A stretch of DNA of 64,000 nt from Oscillospiraceae bacterium. GTDB taxonomy: Bacteria; Bacillota; Clostridia; Oscillospirales; Ruminococcaceae. The stretch is taken from assembly GCA_025757985.1 (NCBI GenBank), contig CP107210.1, positions 1,488,001 through 1,552,000 on the forward strand. The letters run 5' to 3'. Under the pieces are notes generated by a model. That model was not told the origin of the DNA. It saw only the letters and a program-made list of their open reading frames with translations, and searched no databases. This document shows, one piece after another, positions 35,591-44,689 of the stretch; within the stretch, counting starts at the first letter, position 1; each line of letters opens with the position of its first letter. Made by a program: the position numbers and the translations under genes.

Positions 35591-36393
35591 TTAGTGCCCG
35601 AAAAGCTCTTTCAACCACATTTCACACAAAATCAGCCATTGGCGGGTATGAACGGAAGGGGTATCAACCTCTTGGGTACAGGTCGTCATGCCATGTGGTC
35701 CGCCTGGGAAGATGTGGCATTCAGCCGGAACATTTGTAGCGTGTAGCGCCTGTGCAAAGAGTAAGCTGTTTTCCATAGGTACGCAGGGGTCATTCATGGT
35801 GTGCCATAAAAAGGTCGGCGGTGTTTGTGGCGTAACACAACGCTCCAGACTCCAATAGTCTAAGGGCTCACTACAATCTGCGCTTACGGTTTCGATACTG
35901 CCTTGATGTGCAAACTGGTAGGCAGTGATAACGGGATACCCCAAAATCATTGCATTAGGGCGGAGTAGGCTCGACTCCGTTACATCACAAGCTGCCGTGA
36001 TGACTGGGTCATTCCAATGAACGCCGAGGGAAGCGGCCAAATGCGCTCCGGCAGAAAAACCGAGAACCGCAATTTTGTTTACATCAATATGTAGCGCTCC
36101 AGCGTGAGCGCGAAGGTACAGTACTGCTTATGCCAGATCCTTTAGTAGGGGCTGCTTGTGCCGTGCCTCTGCTCCAACATGATACCGCAGAATGAATGAT
36201 TGGAACCCCATATTCAAAAATTCAAGCGCCGGGGGGTCAGCTTCTCGGTCAGACAAGGACGTATAAGCGCCACCGGGGCAAACAATCACTGCTGGACGGG
36301 CTGTGCAGAACGTAAAGGTCATTTATTCACTGGGATATGCAGATAGGCAGTCAAAGTTGCCCCGTCTTTTAGTGAAAAAGTTTTGACTTGCAT
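35591..36393 (-). pseudogene. Alpha/beta-hydrolase (acetyl-esterase-like) with frameshift and nonsense codon
   Basis: The ATG at 36393 has aggggag upstream and reads MQVKTFSLKDGATLTAYLHI. After a shift near 36325 the next frame gives RPAVIVCPGGAYTSLSDRE, the oxyanion region of BD-FAE/xylan-esterase-like hydrolases. A TAA near 36135 then interrupts the frame, which continues without shift into KIAVLGFSAGAHLAA (nucleophile GFSAG) and GGPHGM (His). One shift plus one in-frame stop make it a true pseudogene. It follows the GH31 gene by 11 bp and was once in its operon. Confidence 0.8.
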
Positions 36394-36404
36394 GGAATCT
36401 CCCC

Positions 36405-38789
36405 TTAATAGGCTGTGATAAGCTCGACCAATGCACGGTAAAGGTCAGCGGGCAGTTCCAGTGTGGACAGCTTGCTGAGCAGCAAAAGTTTGTCGGGTGT
36501 ATTCTTGACGAGATTGAAAATCTGATCTTTCCAGATAAATTGAATTTCAGCCTGATCCAAGAAAGCGAAAATTTCGCTTTGCACATCGTTGCTAATGCAG
36601 ACGGCATCGCTGCCAAGGCTCACCAGCAGATTTTCCGTCACGGGAATGTCCGAAACTGTAACCGTGAATACATGGCCGACAGGTTCATAGGACGCAGTAA
36701 AGGGGATGGCTTTGCCATCGACACGCACAGTGACCTTATCACTTAAATCAGCGCAGCCGTTAAATTCCAAAGTGTACTGGCGTACAGAGGGCAAAAGTTC
36801 GGTCTGACCCTGTGCAGCATGAATGGTAAAGCTTTCACCGCAGAGCTGCATAGTTGTGCGCACACCGGGCTGTGTCTCGTAAGCAGTCGTTTCGTTGTCG
36901 TCCTCGTACAGTGTGAACGTGCCATCCGCGCCCAAATATACGCAAACATGAAGCTGCTTCGGATTCTGTGAAATCGTGGCGGGGTCAATTTCATCGGTCA
37001 ACGGCAAAATCGTACCAGCCTTGGCAAACACAGGAATCTTATCCAGCGGGCGATAGATATCCAATTCACGGTTTCCGCGATATACACGCTTTGTGAAGAT
37101 GTCGTACCAAACGCCATCGGGCAGATAGAGTTTTTCTTTAGCAACATTCAATCCCGACAAGCGCGGGGAGGTTACCGGCAGAACCAGCAAATCGCTGCCA
37201 AAGTAATATTCATTGGGATGCTCATAGCTTTCGGCTCGATTCTGCTCAATATAGTACAGAGGCAGTACAAGGGGAATCCCCTCGGCATAGCAGCGGTGGT
37301 TCATGGTATAGAGGTACGGCAGCATTTTGTGGCGGAAACGCAGGGCATCGCCCACTACTTTCTCTGTTTCCTTTTTATAGCGCCAGGGCTCTTTGCCGCA
37401 GAATTCGCTATACACGCTATGCAGACGCATAATCGGAGAAAAAATACCGTACTGTGTCCAACGAGCCATCATTTCATCGTCTTTTATGCCCAGCATATGG
37501 CCGCCGATGTCGTGGCTCCACCAGCAATACCCGATATTGCTGGAAGTAGCTGTAAAATACGGCTGGAAACGCAGTGAATCCCATGTGACGATTGTATCGC
37601 CGGAAAAACCGACGGGATACCGATGACTGCCGGGGCCGCCATAACGGGAAAACGCCATGGGGCGCTTGCCGCCTTGGCCGTTATCCAAAAATCCGTAGTG
37701 GTTCAGCATCCATAGCGGGTCTAACCCAGCAATGCGGGTGTGCGTCCCCTGCTGCCAATCGACCCACCAGAAGTCAACCCCCTCATCCTCAAGAGGGCGA
37801 AGAACATCGGCGTAATAGTTTTGCAGGAATTTAGGGTCGGCAGGGTCAAATTCTACAGCATGGCCACTTTCGAGATCAACACCCATATCTTCGGCAATTT
37901 TGGTGTAGGCATCTTCATAGGCGCGGATGCCGTCTGCGGGGTGGACATTTAAGGTAACTTTCATGCCGCGCCGATGCAGCTCGGAAAGAAAACGTTCCGG
38001 TTTCGGAAAAAGCTTCTTGTTCCATGTAAAGCCTGTCCAACCATTGCCATATTTAGGGTCAATGTCGACAATATGCCAGTCCATATCGATAACCGCCACA
38101 GAGAAGGGCAGGTTTTCGTTGTGAAAACGCTCCATCAAGCTGAGATAGGTTTCTTCGGTGTAAGGATAAAAGCGGCTCCACCAGTTACCCAGCGCATAGC
38201 GCGGCAGCATGGGAGCATGACCGGACAAATGATAAAAGTCTTGAATGGCTTCCAAATAATCCCGGCCATAGCCAAAGAAATAGAAATCTTCTCCGCCGCT
38301 GCGGGATTCCACCCAGCCATCATCCTGCAGGACAAGGCTTGTGCTGTCATCCAGCACCGCATAACCCTCCGTTGAGATCAAGCCGTGGCCCAGTTCAACA
38401 TTATCACCATCCACCGCATCCAGCGTGCGTACGGTGCCTTTCAAGTCGTGGACAGTATCACCATAGTACCAGTTGCCGGTGTGAGCGTTCTCGTAGCCGA
38501 CAAGCGCTACGGACAATCCATTGGGAGAAAACGGCTTTTCGTCATAGACAATGCGCAGACGATCAGTGCGCACAACGAGACCGTCTGCCGTGTGTTCTAC
38601 GGTATAAGAAACTGCCGGAAAATCGCGGTTCATAACGATTTGCGTAGGGCGGTCCTCAAACTTGTTCTGGGCATTGTACTCAAAGCGGACAAGCTTATCT
38701 GTAAGCAGCGTGATACGGTAATGCGGACCGATAATGCAATTTTCTGCTAAGGCTTGCGGATGAGTGTGCGTAATATAGCAGGGTTTCAT
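36405..38789 (-). CDS. Glycoside hydrolase family 31 enzyme
   Basis: The 794-residue enzyme has an N-terminal beta-sandwich (1-190), a catalytic barrel (about 190-520), and C-terminal beta domains including a DUF5110-like part. Barrel marks are AVIDMDWHIVD, FWWVDWQQG (presumed nucleophile Asp, replacing the classic KxDMNE context), GFSGDT (acid/base Asp) and IGYCWWSHDIGGH. There is no signal peptide, so it acts in the cytoplasm. The DWQQG variant points to a subfamily other than classic alpha-glucosidase; the substrate is open. The ATG overlaps the AraC-type gene by 4 bp. Confidence 0.88.
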   Translation of the reverse strand: MKPCYITHTHPQALAENCIIGPHYRITLLTDKLVRFEYNAQNKFEDRPTQIVMNRDFPAVSYTVEHTADGLVVRTDRLRIVYDEKPFSPNGLSVALVGYENAHTGNWYYGDTVHDLKGTVRTLDAVDGDNVELGHGLISTEGYAVLDDSTSLVLQDDGWVESRSGGEDFYFFGYGRDYLEAIQDFYHLSGHAPMLPRYALGNWWSRFYPYTEETYLSLMERFHNENLPFSVAVIDMDWHIVDIDPKYGNGWTGFTWNKKLFPKPERFLSELHRRGMKVTLNVHPADGIRAYEDAYTKIAEDMGVDLESGHAVEFDPADPKFLQNYYADVLRPLEDEGVDFWWVDWQQGTHTRIAGLDPLWMLNHYGFLDNGQGGKRPMAFSRYGGPGSHRYPVGFSGDTIVTWDSLRFQPYFTATSSNIGYCWWSHDIGGHMLGIKDDEMMARWTQYGIFSPIMRLHSVYSEFCGKEPWRYKKETEKVVGDALRFRHKMLPYLYTMNHRCYAEGIPLVLPLYYIEQNRAESYEHPNEYYFGSDLLVLPVTSPRLSGLNVAKEKLYLPDGVWYDIFTKRVYRGNRELDIYRPLDKIPVFAKAGTILPLTDEIDPATISQNPKQLHVCVYLGADGTFTLYEDDNETTAYETQPGVRTTMQLCGESFTIHAAQGQTELLPSVRQYTLEFNGCADLSDKVTVRVDGKAIPFTASYEPVGHVFTVTVSDIPVTENLLVSLGSDAVCISNDVQSEIFAFLDQAEIQFIWKDQIFNLVKNTPDKLLLLSKLSTLELPADLYRALVELITAY

Positions 38790-40099
38790 ACAAGTTCTCC
38801 TTTATCGGATGTTTCACAAATTTCCCCGGCCTTTTTTGTATTTTGGCGAAATACGGTTGGAGATACGCCAACTGTACTTTTGAATAGACGTAGGAAATAG
38901 TTGTAATTGGGTAAACCGACTTGTTCTGCGATTTCGCGGGTTGAGGCAGAGGTTGTCAGCAGCAAATCCTTGGCACGTTCAATGCGCTTTTCATTGACGT
39001 ACTCAGAAAAGCCAACGCCGATTTGGTTTTTGAACAGGCGGCTCAGGGTGCTGGTGGACATCTCAAAGGCTTCTGCAACTTGGAGTCGGCTCAAATCCGG
39101 GTCGGCATAGTGTTTTTCCAAATAATTGAGGATGTCCTCCTGCTGCTTTTTGCGACGTTCCTCTTTTTGCTCCAAAGACTTCAAATCTTTTTGGACCTGG
39201 TTCATATCGGCAAGTCCATCATTTTGCCGATAGCAGGAAATAAAGCTGGCACGAATTTCATCCAGATCGGTGACGACTTTTCCGGCTTTAATGGTATACT
39301 CGGCAGCGTATTGCTCGCGCAACCATTGCAAAGCCCACAGGCGCACCGCTTCGCTATTTTCCTCTTTCAAAAAAGCAACAGCAATACGGCGGGTATCGTC
39401 CTCCGTCTCGGTGATAAACATTTGCAACCCAAAGAATTTCTGTGCGGCTTTGGAAAGTTGCTTCATCTCTCCGGCAAGGAAAGTGCTGCCCTCAATCAGA
39501 TATACACAATAGTAAGGCGTTTGCTCGGTGCTGATGCCCAGTTCGGCCAAATGATGCTTGGAATTGTGGCCGCCATCTACAAGGTGGTCAACAAGCAGAC
39601 TTTCCATTTGGTCTGCCTGTTCACTGATTTTCGTGTTTTTCTCGCTGATGGAGTTGCGGATAATATCAAACTCGCTGCCGCCGGATTCCTCAGTGGGTTC
39701 CATTTCCTTGACAAGCAATCGCACCGGTTTGTAGGCAAGGAAGATGGCCAGCAAGGTTAGAATCAGCAAAAACGGAATCGTTGTAAACCACAGAAACTGC
39801 ATTGTTGAGTAAAAAGCGGTAAGGCTGTCACGCAGTGAATCGGAAGTGACACGAATCTCATAGGTCAGTGGAAATGTGCCGCTATCGCTTGTATATACGC
39901 CTGTGGTGCTTGTTGACGCTGGTGAGTCTTGTAGCGAAAGCAAAATCTTCCCGTTATCACGGCTCTTAATATAAAAATCAATACCGCTGTTCAACGATAC
40001 CACGGAATTCAGCTGGTCGTTGTTTTGTACGCTGACAGAGAAAAAAATCAAAACCGGGTCGAAACTGCGCCCCATCTTCGTGCAGTAGCCCACAAGCAT
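38786..40099 (-). CDS. AraC-type membrane sensor-regulator, 5'-truncated
   Basis: This 437-residue open frame has the end of an extracellular Cache-like sensor, one membrane helix (FLWFTTIPFLLILTLLAIFLA broken here: helix at about 108-128), a linker and a C-terminal AraC DNA-binding domain (LSRLQVAEAFEMSTSTLSRLF, then EIAEQVGLPNYNYFLRLFK). Full relatives are about 700 or more residues with a first membrane helix and a larger sensor. Here the frame continues upstream to about 40123 and then runs into a foreign fragment. It probably once sensed an external sugar and controlled the GH31 operon. Confidence 0.75.
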   Translation of the reverse strand: MLVGYCTKMGRSFDPVLIFFSVSVQNNDQLNSVVSLNSGIDFYIKSRDNGKILLSLQDSPASTSTTGVYTSDSGTFPLTYEIRVTSDSLRDSLTAFYSTMQFLWFTTIPFLLILTLLAIFLAYKPVRLLVKEMEPTEESGGSEFDIIRNSISEKNTKISEQADQMESLLVDHLVDGGHNSKHHLAELGISTEQTPYYCVYLIEGSTFLAGEMKQLSKAAQKFFGLQMFITETEDDTRRIAVAFLKEENSEAVRLWALQWLREQYAAEYTIKAGKVVTDLDEIRASFISCYRQNDGLADMNQVQKDLKSLEQKEERRKKQQEDILNYLEKHYADPDLSRLQVAEAFEMSTSTLSRLFKNQIGVGFSEYVNEKRIERAKDLLLTTSASTREIAEQVGLPNYNYFLRLFKSTVGVSPTVFRQNTKKAGEICETSDKGELV

Positions 40100-40119
40100 T
40101 TGCCCATCAATATGATTGC

Positions 40120-40263
40120 TTATACATCGGTTATCTCTTTATATATGTGGGGGATTACAGATCCTTCAAATTTGAATATCTTAGGGTCTATTTCGTCAAA
40201 CATTCCCCAGTGAATAGGAACAGCCTTTCTGGCACCGATTCTCTCTGCAAAATCCTTTGCATC
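40120..40263 (-). pseudogene. C-terminal fragment of a UlaG-like metallo-beta-lactamase-fold hydrolase
   Basis: The minus strand reads DAKDFAERIGARKAVPIHWG then MFDEIDPKIFKFEG and a TAA at 40120. This is the C-terminus of L-ascorbate-6-phosphate-lactonase-like proteins (GAKxVVPxHWGMFD). It is trapped between a truncated sugar-binding protein and a truncated regulator. Confidence 0.65.
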
Positions 40264-41012
40264 ACGTGCATATTCCAAGAGTTGTTAAATCCATCGGTGG
40301 TAGAAGCTTCATAGCCGATGTAGTTGCCATACCACCAAGAGTCTTTACCGTCAATGATGATACCGTATTCCTTCTTGGCAGGATTGGTCAGGGTCCGGCA
40401 GTATTCCACGTACTCATCCCAGGTTTCGGGAGGAGTGGGCTCACCATTCTCGTCTACCAAACCAGCCGCACGGAACATATCCCTGTTGTAGACCATACCG
40501 TAGGTGGTAGTTGTACTGTAAACGGAATAGGTCTTGCCGCCGATGATGGTCTGCGTGGGAATTCCATAATGGCCGTACTTTTCAATGATTGCTTCTGTTC
40601 CCGGAATATCTTCCATAGCGCACACTTCATTGCGCTGCACTCTTGCATTGTAATTCAGCTCATAAAAAATATCCGGCTCAGTTCCGGTTTCGTAAGCGAC
40701 CGTCAGCTTATCGCTCATACCGTCTTGAAAAACATATTCAATCTGAACATTCAGTTTTTTGCCGATGGACTCATTCCACGCTGCAACCTTCTCCGTTAAA
40801 AACGCCTTCTGGTGGGCATTGCCGTCCCATATGGTAATGACAGTGGGATCTCCGGAAGAGGTGGATGGCTCCGTAGTAGTCTTTGTGGTCTGCTGAGGGT
40901 CGCTGTTCGAAGGCTGCTCGGTTGTGTCGGATGGCTGTGTTCTGCTACAACCGCTTAGACAGGCGAGTATCATGACGATACTCAGAATCAGTGCTAAGAT
41001 TTTCTTACTCAT
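40188..41012 (-). CDS. Sugar ABC transporter substrate-binding lipoprotein, 3'-truncated
   Basis: The ATG at 41012 has aggaga upstream. A lipoprotein signal (ILACLSGCSRT) and a Ser/Thr linker are followed by a family 1 solute-binding domain (VITIWDGNAHQK, GTEPDIFYELN, GMVYNRDMFRAAGL, PPETWDEYVEYCR). Normal length is about 430-450 residues. Here real similarity stops near 40264, and the last 25 residues are an out-of-frame reading of the UlaG-like fragment. Probably not functional. Confidence 0.75.
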   Translation of the reverse strand: MSKKILALILSIVMILACLSGCSRTQPSDTTEQPSNSDPQQTTKTTTEPSTSSGDPTVITIWDGNAHQKAFLTEKVAAWNESIGKKLNVQIEYVFQDGMSDKLTVAYETGTEPDIFYELNYNARVQRNEVCAMEDIPGTEAIIEKYGHYGIPTQTIIGGKTYSVYSTTTTYGMVYNRDMFRAAGLVDENGEPTPPETWDEYVEYCRTLTNPAKKEYGIIIDGKDSWWYGNYIGYEASTTDGFNNSWNMHVMQRILQRESVPERLFLFTGECLTK

Positions 41013-41385
41013 TTTGTCTCTCCTTGTTTTAGTTTTTTTAATACAGCATATCCAGTGATCACCATATTGCTGTGGTTTAAAATTAGGATAGCACGTGCTG
41101 TTCCTAATTTCTACTCCCAAGTTTTGTAGACATTTCCAGTTTTGAGCCATTTCTCAACAAATTTCTAAATAAATTCCATAAAAAAGATTGACTTATCAGA
41201 TGCTGCGTGTTACGATACCGGGTATGATAGCGTTTTAGAGGGGAGCGATATAAGACGTTTATATTTTCATTGGCCTTACTTCTGATTACTAGCCTATTTT
41301 TGATCATCAATCATAAGAAGCAACGGTGTACAAGGGGCTACAAGCAGTATAAAGAAACAAGTGGTTTGATAGAGTGGAAAGAGTG
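41013..41385. other. Gap between the sugar-binding gene and the serine recombinase
   Basis: This holds the promoter side of the sugar-binding gene. A plus-strand frame at about 41250-41400 reads TFIFSLALLLITSLFLIINH then QYKETSG and looks like a membrane-protein N-terminus, but it has no start codon and runs into the recombinase 3' end. The recombinase module probably inserted into this gene. Confidence 0.4.
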
Positions 41386-42891
41386 TCAGATTTTCCACTC
41401 TATCTTTACATAGTCGCTGGTTGCGCTGATTGAAGAAATCAGGCCGTCAGCGGCTTTTCGTTTGTCCTCAAAGCTGATATTCTCCCAATCGTCCAGATAC
41501 CCGGCCAGCAATTCAATCTGCTGGGAGGACAGCGTTTCAACGGACAAGTCAGCTATCGCCTTGGACAGCGTTTTGCGGCGGTTGTCCAAATCCTCGATTT
41601 TCTTGTTGGCGTAGGCCAGCAAGGTGGCGTTGGCCCCGGTCAGCGTATCAAGCAGTTTTTCAATCTCGGCCTCTACCTGTGCAAGCTCCACCTGATAGGC
41701 GGTGATTTTCGGGTTTGCCTTTTCCTCGCCGCCCCGCAGTAGCTTGAACTCCCGGAACTTTTCTCCCATGGCGGTAAAAATGAACTGTTCAAACTCCGTC
41801 TTGCGGAGAGTGCCGCACCCCGGACAGCCCTTGTGGTCGGCCCGCTTGGAACAGCGGAGATATTCATAACCAGAGGGATTGTGGGTCGTTTTGAGTGCAT
41901 ACCCGCATTTCCCGCATTTGATTTTCCCGGCCAGCCAAGTGTTACGGGCCTTGCGGCCATTCTGGAAGGTGGTGTTTGTCATCAACTTCTTACGACACCT
42001 CAGCCAAACATCAGCAGATACAAAGCCTTCATGGGGCGCAATCACAAGGATCTGGTCTTTCAGGCTCTTGTCCTTGTCTTCCTTCACATCCCGGCCTTGA
42101 TAGAGGTAGCAGCCATTTGTCCCGGCGAAGTCGGCGGCGTCATTGACTACCACCGTACCCTGACTTTTGAAAAACTCGTACATTTCCAAGTCAGCCTGTG
42201 CATAGACGGGGTTGCGTAAAAGCTGGGATAAGTAGGAACGGGTCAATGACTTCCCATATACTTTGATACCCCGTTCCTCAAAATACCGGGTAATATCTCC
42301 AAAGGAAGTCTCGGGCTCGGCGTACATTTCAAACATCAGGCGTACATGGCTTGCGGCTATGGGGTCGGCTACCATCATCTTTGTGCGGATATTTTCAACC
42401 ACCGTCGGCTCCAAGTCGAAGCCATAGGGAGCTTGACCGCTCATGTGAAAGCCTTTCAGGCACCGGGAGTAATAAGCGTCTGTGACACGCTTCTGAATTG
42501 TTTCACGTTCAAGCTGGGCGAATACGATACAGATATTCAGCATGGCCCGGCCCATGGGGGTCGAGGTATCGAACTTCTCTGTGGAAGAAACAAACTCCAC
42601 ATCGTATTCCTGAAATAGCTCCATCATATTCGCAAAGTCCAAAATGGAGCGGCTTATTCTGTCCAGTTTGTAGACAACTACCCGGCGAACCTTGCCCTTG
42701 CGTATCTCACCAAGGAGCTTTTGAAACTCGGGCCTGTCGGTATTCTTGCCGGAATAACCCTTGTCTTTGAAAACCCGGCAACTGCCGCCTTTCAACTCAT
42801 ACTTGCAGAAATCAATCTGGCTCTCAATGCTGATACTGTCCTTGCGGTCTACGGATTGTCTTGCATAAATTACATCTTCTCTGATATTCAT
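41386..42891 (-). CDS. Large serine recombinase
   Basis: This 501-residue protein has a resolvase domain with the catalytic Ser in YARQSVDRKDS (about 13) and the Arg patch in YKLDRISRS. A recombinase domain follows (GQAPYGF), then a zinc ribbon (KCGKCGY ... CSKRADHKGCPGC), a coiled coil (about 395-450) and a C-terminal tail. All parts are present, so it is probably active. Enzymes of this type insert and excise Tn4451/TndX-like and Clostridia elements. Its 3' end abuts the broken gene at 41.25-41.38 kb, which marks one element end. Confidence 0.95.
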   Translation of the reverse strand: MNIREDVIYARQSVDRKDSISIESQIDFCKYELKGGSCRVFKDKGYSGKNTDRPEFQKLLGEIRKGKVRRVVVYKLDRISRSILDFANMMELFQEYDVEFVSSTEKFDTSTPMGRAMLNICIVFAQLERETIQKRVTDAYYSRCLKGFHMSGQAPYGFDLEPTVVENIRTKMMVADPIAASHVRLMFEMYAEPETSFGDITRYFEERGIKVYGKSLTRSYLSQLLRNPVYAQADLEMYEFFKSQGTVVVNDAADFAGTNGCYLYQGRDVKEDKDKSLKDQILVIAPHEGFVSADVWLRCRKKLMTNTTFQNGRKARNTWLAGKIKCGKCGYALKTTHNPSGYEYLRCSKRADHKGCPGCGTLRKTEFEQFIFTAMGEKFREFKLLRGGEEKANPKITAYQVELAQVEAEIEKLLDTLTGANATLLAYANKKIEDLDNRRKTLSKAIADLSVETLSSQQIELLAGYLDDWENISFEDKRKAADGLISSISATSDYVKIEWKI

Positions 42892-42977
42892 GTTGGGCTC
42901 CTTTCCTGTGGAATGGAGCTACCAACCTACAAGTATATTATACCATTGATAGCCCCGAAGGACAATGTTGTCGATGG

Positions 42978-43163
42978 TCAGGCCGGGGTATCGCTGGCCC
43001 TTCTGTACTTGCTGAACACCTCATAAAGACAGCGTTCAATCTCCTTTTTTCGCTTTTCCTTTTCCTTCGGAGAGAGTACCGGCGTAAGACTTTCCAGCAC
43101 AATGCTTTTCCCCTGAAAATGGACGGTTTTGGTTTCACTCTGATAAGTAACGGATTGTACCAT
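42978..43163 (-). CDS. Small element protein upstream of the recombinase
   Basis: This 61-residue protein begins MVQSVTYQSETKTVHFQGK and has a strongly charged helix (SPKEKEKRKKEIERCLYEV). It precedes the recombinase by 86 bp in the same direction. Such short genes regularly accompany this recombinase type; function unknown. Confidence 0.6.
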   Translation of the reverse strand: MVQSVTYQSETKTVHFQGKSIVLESLTPVLSPKEKEKRKKEIERCLYEVFSKYRRASDTPA

Positions 43164-43227
43164 TGAAGCCTCCTTTGCGTAGTTGGTTGACTGCCAGCAT
43201 TTCCCGCATTGTCCCAGTGGGGAAAAG

Positions 43228-43300
43228 CGAAAGGACAGCACCCGGCAAAGAGTGCTGTCCTTTCGTTCTTCTCCACACCTCGGGCCAACTTGGCCCGAGG
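43228..43300. repeat. Long hairpin followed by a 23-bp palindrome
   Basis: A 14-bp perfect stem (CGAAAGGACAGCAC with its complement, 10-nt loop; 43228-43265) is followed by CCTCGGGCCAA-c-TTGGCCCGAGG (43278-43300). The palindrome recurs at 44317-44339. The first hairpin may be a terminator; the second looks like a protein-binding site. Confidence 0.6.
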
Positions 43301-43471
43301 TCAGTATTGCCAATTTTCGTAGTAGTGCGCCGCCTCCTCAACAGCGCAGAAGTCAAAGACTTCATAAAGCTCAACGAGCACCTGATGAATGTCCTTTGCA
43401 TGGAACCCACAGTTTTCCATGGCTTTGATAACATAGCCACGGCAGGCGTCGTTGCTCCATTCCTCATTCAT
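43301..43471 (-). CDS. Small element protein
   Basis: This 56-residue acidic protein (MNEEWSNDACRGYVIKAMEN, HQVLVELYEVFDFCAVEEAA) resembles the short uncharacterised proteins encoded near integrative-element recombination genes in Clostridia. The ATG at 43471 is used. No function can be named. Confidence 0.55.
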   Translation of the reverse strand: MNEEWSNDACRGYVIKAMENCGFHAKDIHQVLVELYEVFDFCAVEEAAHYYENWQY

Positions 43472-43498
43472 GGTCAAGACCTTCTTTCTTATAAAGCT

Positions 43499-43561
43499 GG
43501 GGACGCTGACGCTATATGTTTGGCCTGTCACAAGACAACTGTTTTTTCCGTCAGCGTCCCC
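43499..43561. repeat. 13-bp inverted repeat
   Basis: GGGGACGCTGACG (43499-43511) and CGTCAGCGTCCCC (43549-43561) are perfect complements 37 nt apart with a T6 run inside; a further AATAAGTT-gccAACTTATT hairpin lies at about 43600. The rest of the gap to the sigma gene holds nothing I recognise. Confidence 0.5.
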
Positions 43562-43816
43562 GCTGGATTGTGCGGCAAATCGGAGCGAATAAGTTGCCAA
43601 CTTATTCCTTGCGGCCCGTTGCAGATCGTGGCCGTGGAGATGGCTTGTCCCCACCTGCGGCATGAGTAGTTGTCGCTCGTTTTCCTTATGGAAAAGTCTT
43701 GGCGTACCTGTTGCTTGGCTCCTTGCCAGGCACTCCGAGTTCCCCGCTATTCAGTTGTGTGAGGAAGGTTCATCCTCTCATTAACCGTGTCAGTTAGAAT
43801 GGGAAAAGGAATAGGC

Positions 43817-44239
43817 TCACAGAACTTTTTCCAAATATTTTTTCATGTTCTCCAAGCCACGCTGGATGGCGGCGTTGATGGCCCTTTCCGTCACACCTTC
43901 GGCGGCAGCAATCGCTTTGACCGAGTGGTTCAGCAGATAGTGCTCAAACACCCGCTGGCCCTGTGCGTCAGGCAGACTATTCAGCGCATGGCAGATATGT
44001 TCAAAGCGTTCCATGCGCTCGATCAGTTCTTGCGGAGAAGGGTTAGAGAAGCAGGCAGAATACTCAATGCCATCCTCGGCATCCAGCGAGTAGTGCGCCT
44101 TATTACGATAGATACGACGGCGGCTGGCCTTGATGTACCTCTGACCCGCCAGCAGTTCTTCTGCAACTTCTTCCGTGACTTCGACCATAACATCTTCCAT
44201 ATACCACGGGTAAAATTCCCGCAAATTGATTTCCTTCAT
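43817..44239 (-). CDS. Sigma-70-like regulator of an integrative element
   Basis: This 140-residue protein ends in a sigma region 4 helix-turn-helix (LPDAQGQRVFEHYLLNHS, VKAIAAAEGVTERAINAAI). Its N-terminal half (YPWYMEDVMVEVTEEVAEEL, RRRIYRNKAHYSLD) is typical of the sigma-like proteins of Tn916/Clostridia elements. It probably controls element genes. The ATG at 44239 is preceded by gaggtac. The 23-bp palindrome occurs on both sides of the gene. Confidence 0.8.
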   Translation of the reverse strand: MKEINLREFYPWYMEDVMVEVTEEVAEELLAGQRYIKASRRRIYRNKAHYSLDAEDGIEYSACFSNPSPQELIERMERFEHICHALNSLPDAQGQRVFEHYLLNHSVKAIAAAEGVTERAINAAIQRGLENMKKYLEKVL

Positions 44240-44316
44240 TGTGTACCTCCGTTTCGGTGATTGGTGTTGACAGGTAGCCGAAACGGAAGGCGGCGGAGAG
44301 CGGCACCGGGGCCGGA

Positions 44317-44339
44317 CTTCGGGCCAAGTTGGCCCGAGG
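44317..44339. repeat. Second copy of the 23-bp palindrome
   Basis: CTTCGGGCCAA-g-TTGGCCCGAGG differs from the copy at 43278-43300 at one arm base and the centre. It lies 78 bp upstream of the sigma-like start codon, so it could be an operator for that gene. Confidence 0.6.
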
Positions 44340-44352
44340 CTCCATATAGACG

Positions 44353-44640
44353 CAAAAACGCCCGGGCGGCATGAAGCCGCTCGGGCGCATGAAAATGTAT
44401 TATCTGAATAGTACTGATATATTGTACCTTCGTGGTTAGAATATCCCGGAGGGGGAGCTACGCTTTTTTTAACTGGTGTAGATCATGGATACTGCAAAAA
44501 GGCAAAAAGGACACGGCGATACCTCCTCGGACACCGCCATATCCTTAAAAAAGGGCGACTTTATCACACCCTCCGTAAATCCATTTTTTCAAAAGGAAAA
44601 CGGCGGCTTGATTTCATTTCAAACCGCCGTTAGGCCACTT
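44353..44640 (-). terminator. Two minus-strand terminators in a 450-bp gap
   Basis: CGCCCGGGCGGC/GCCGCTCGGGCG (44359-44386) is followed on the minus strand by five Ts. AACGGCGG/CCGCCGTT (44599-44631) is followed on the minus strand by a T-rich stretch. They insulate the sigma gene from the radical SAM gene. Nothing else is seen between 44240 and 44689. Confidence 0.6.
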
Positions 44641-44689
44641 ATATTTTGACGAGCCCGCAAGAACTCAGTCGCCAATACAACGGTTTTTT

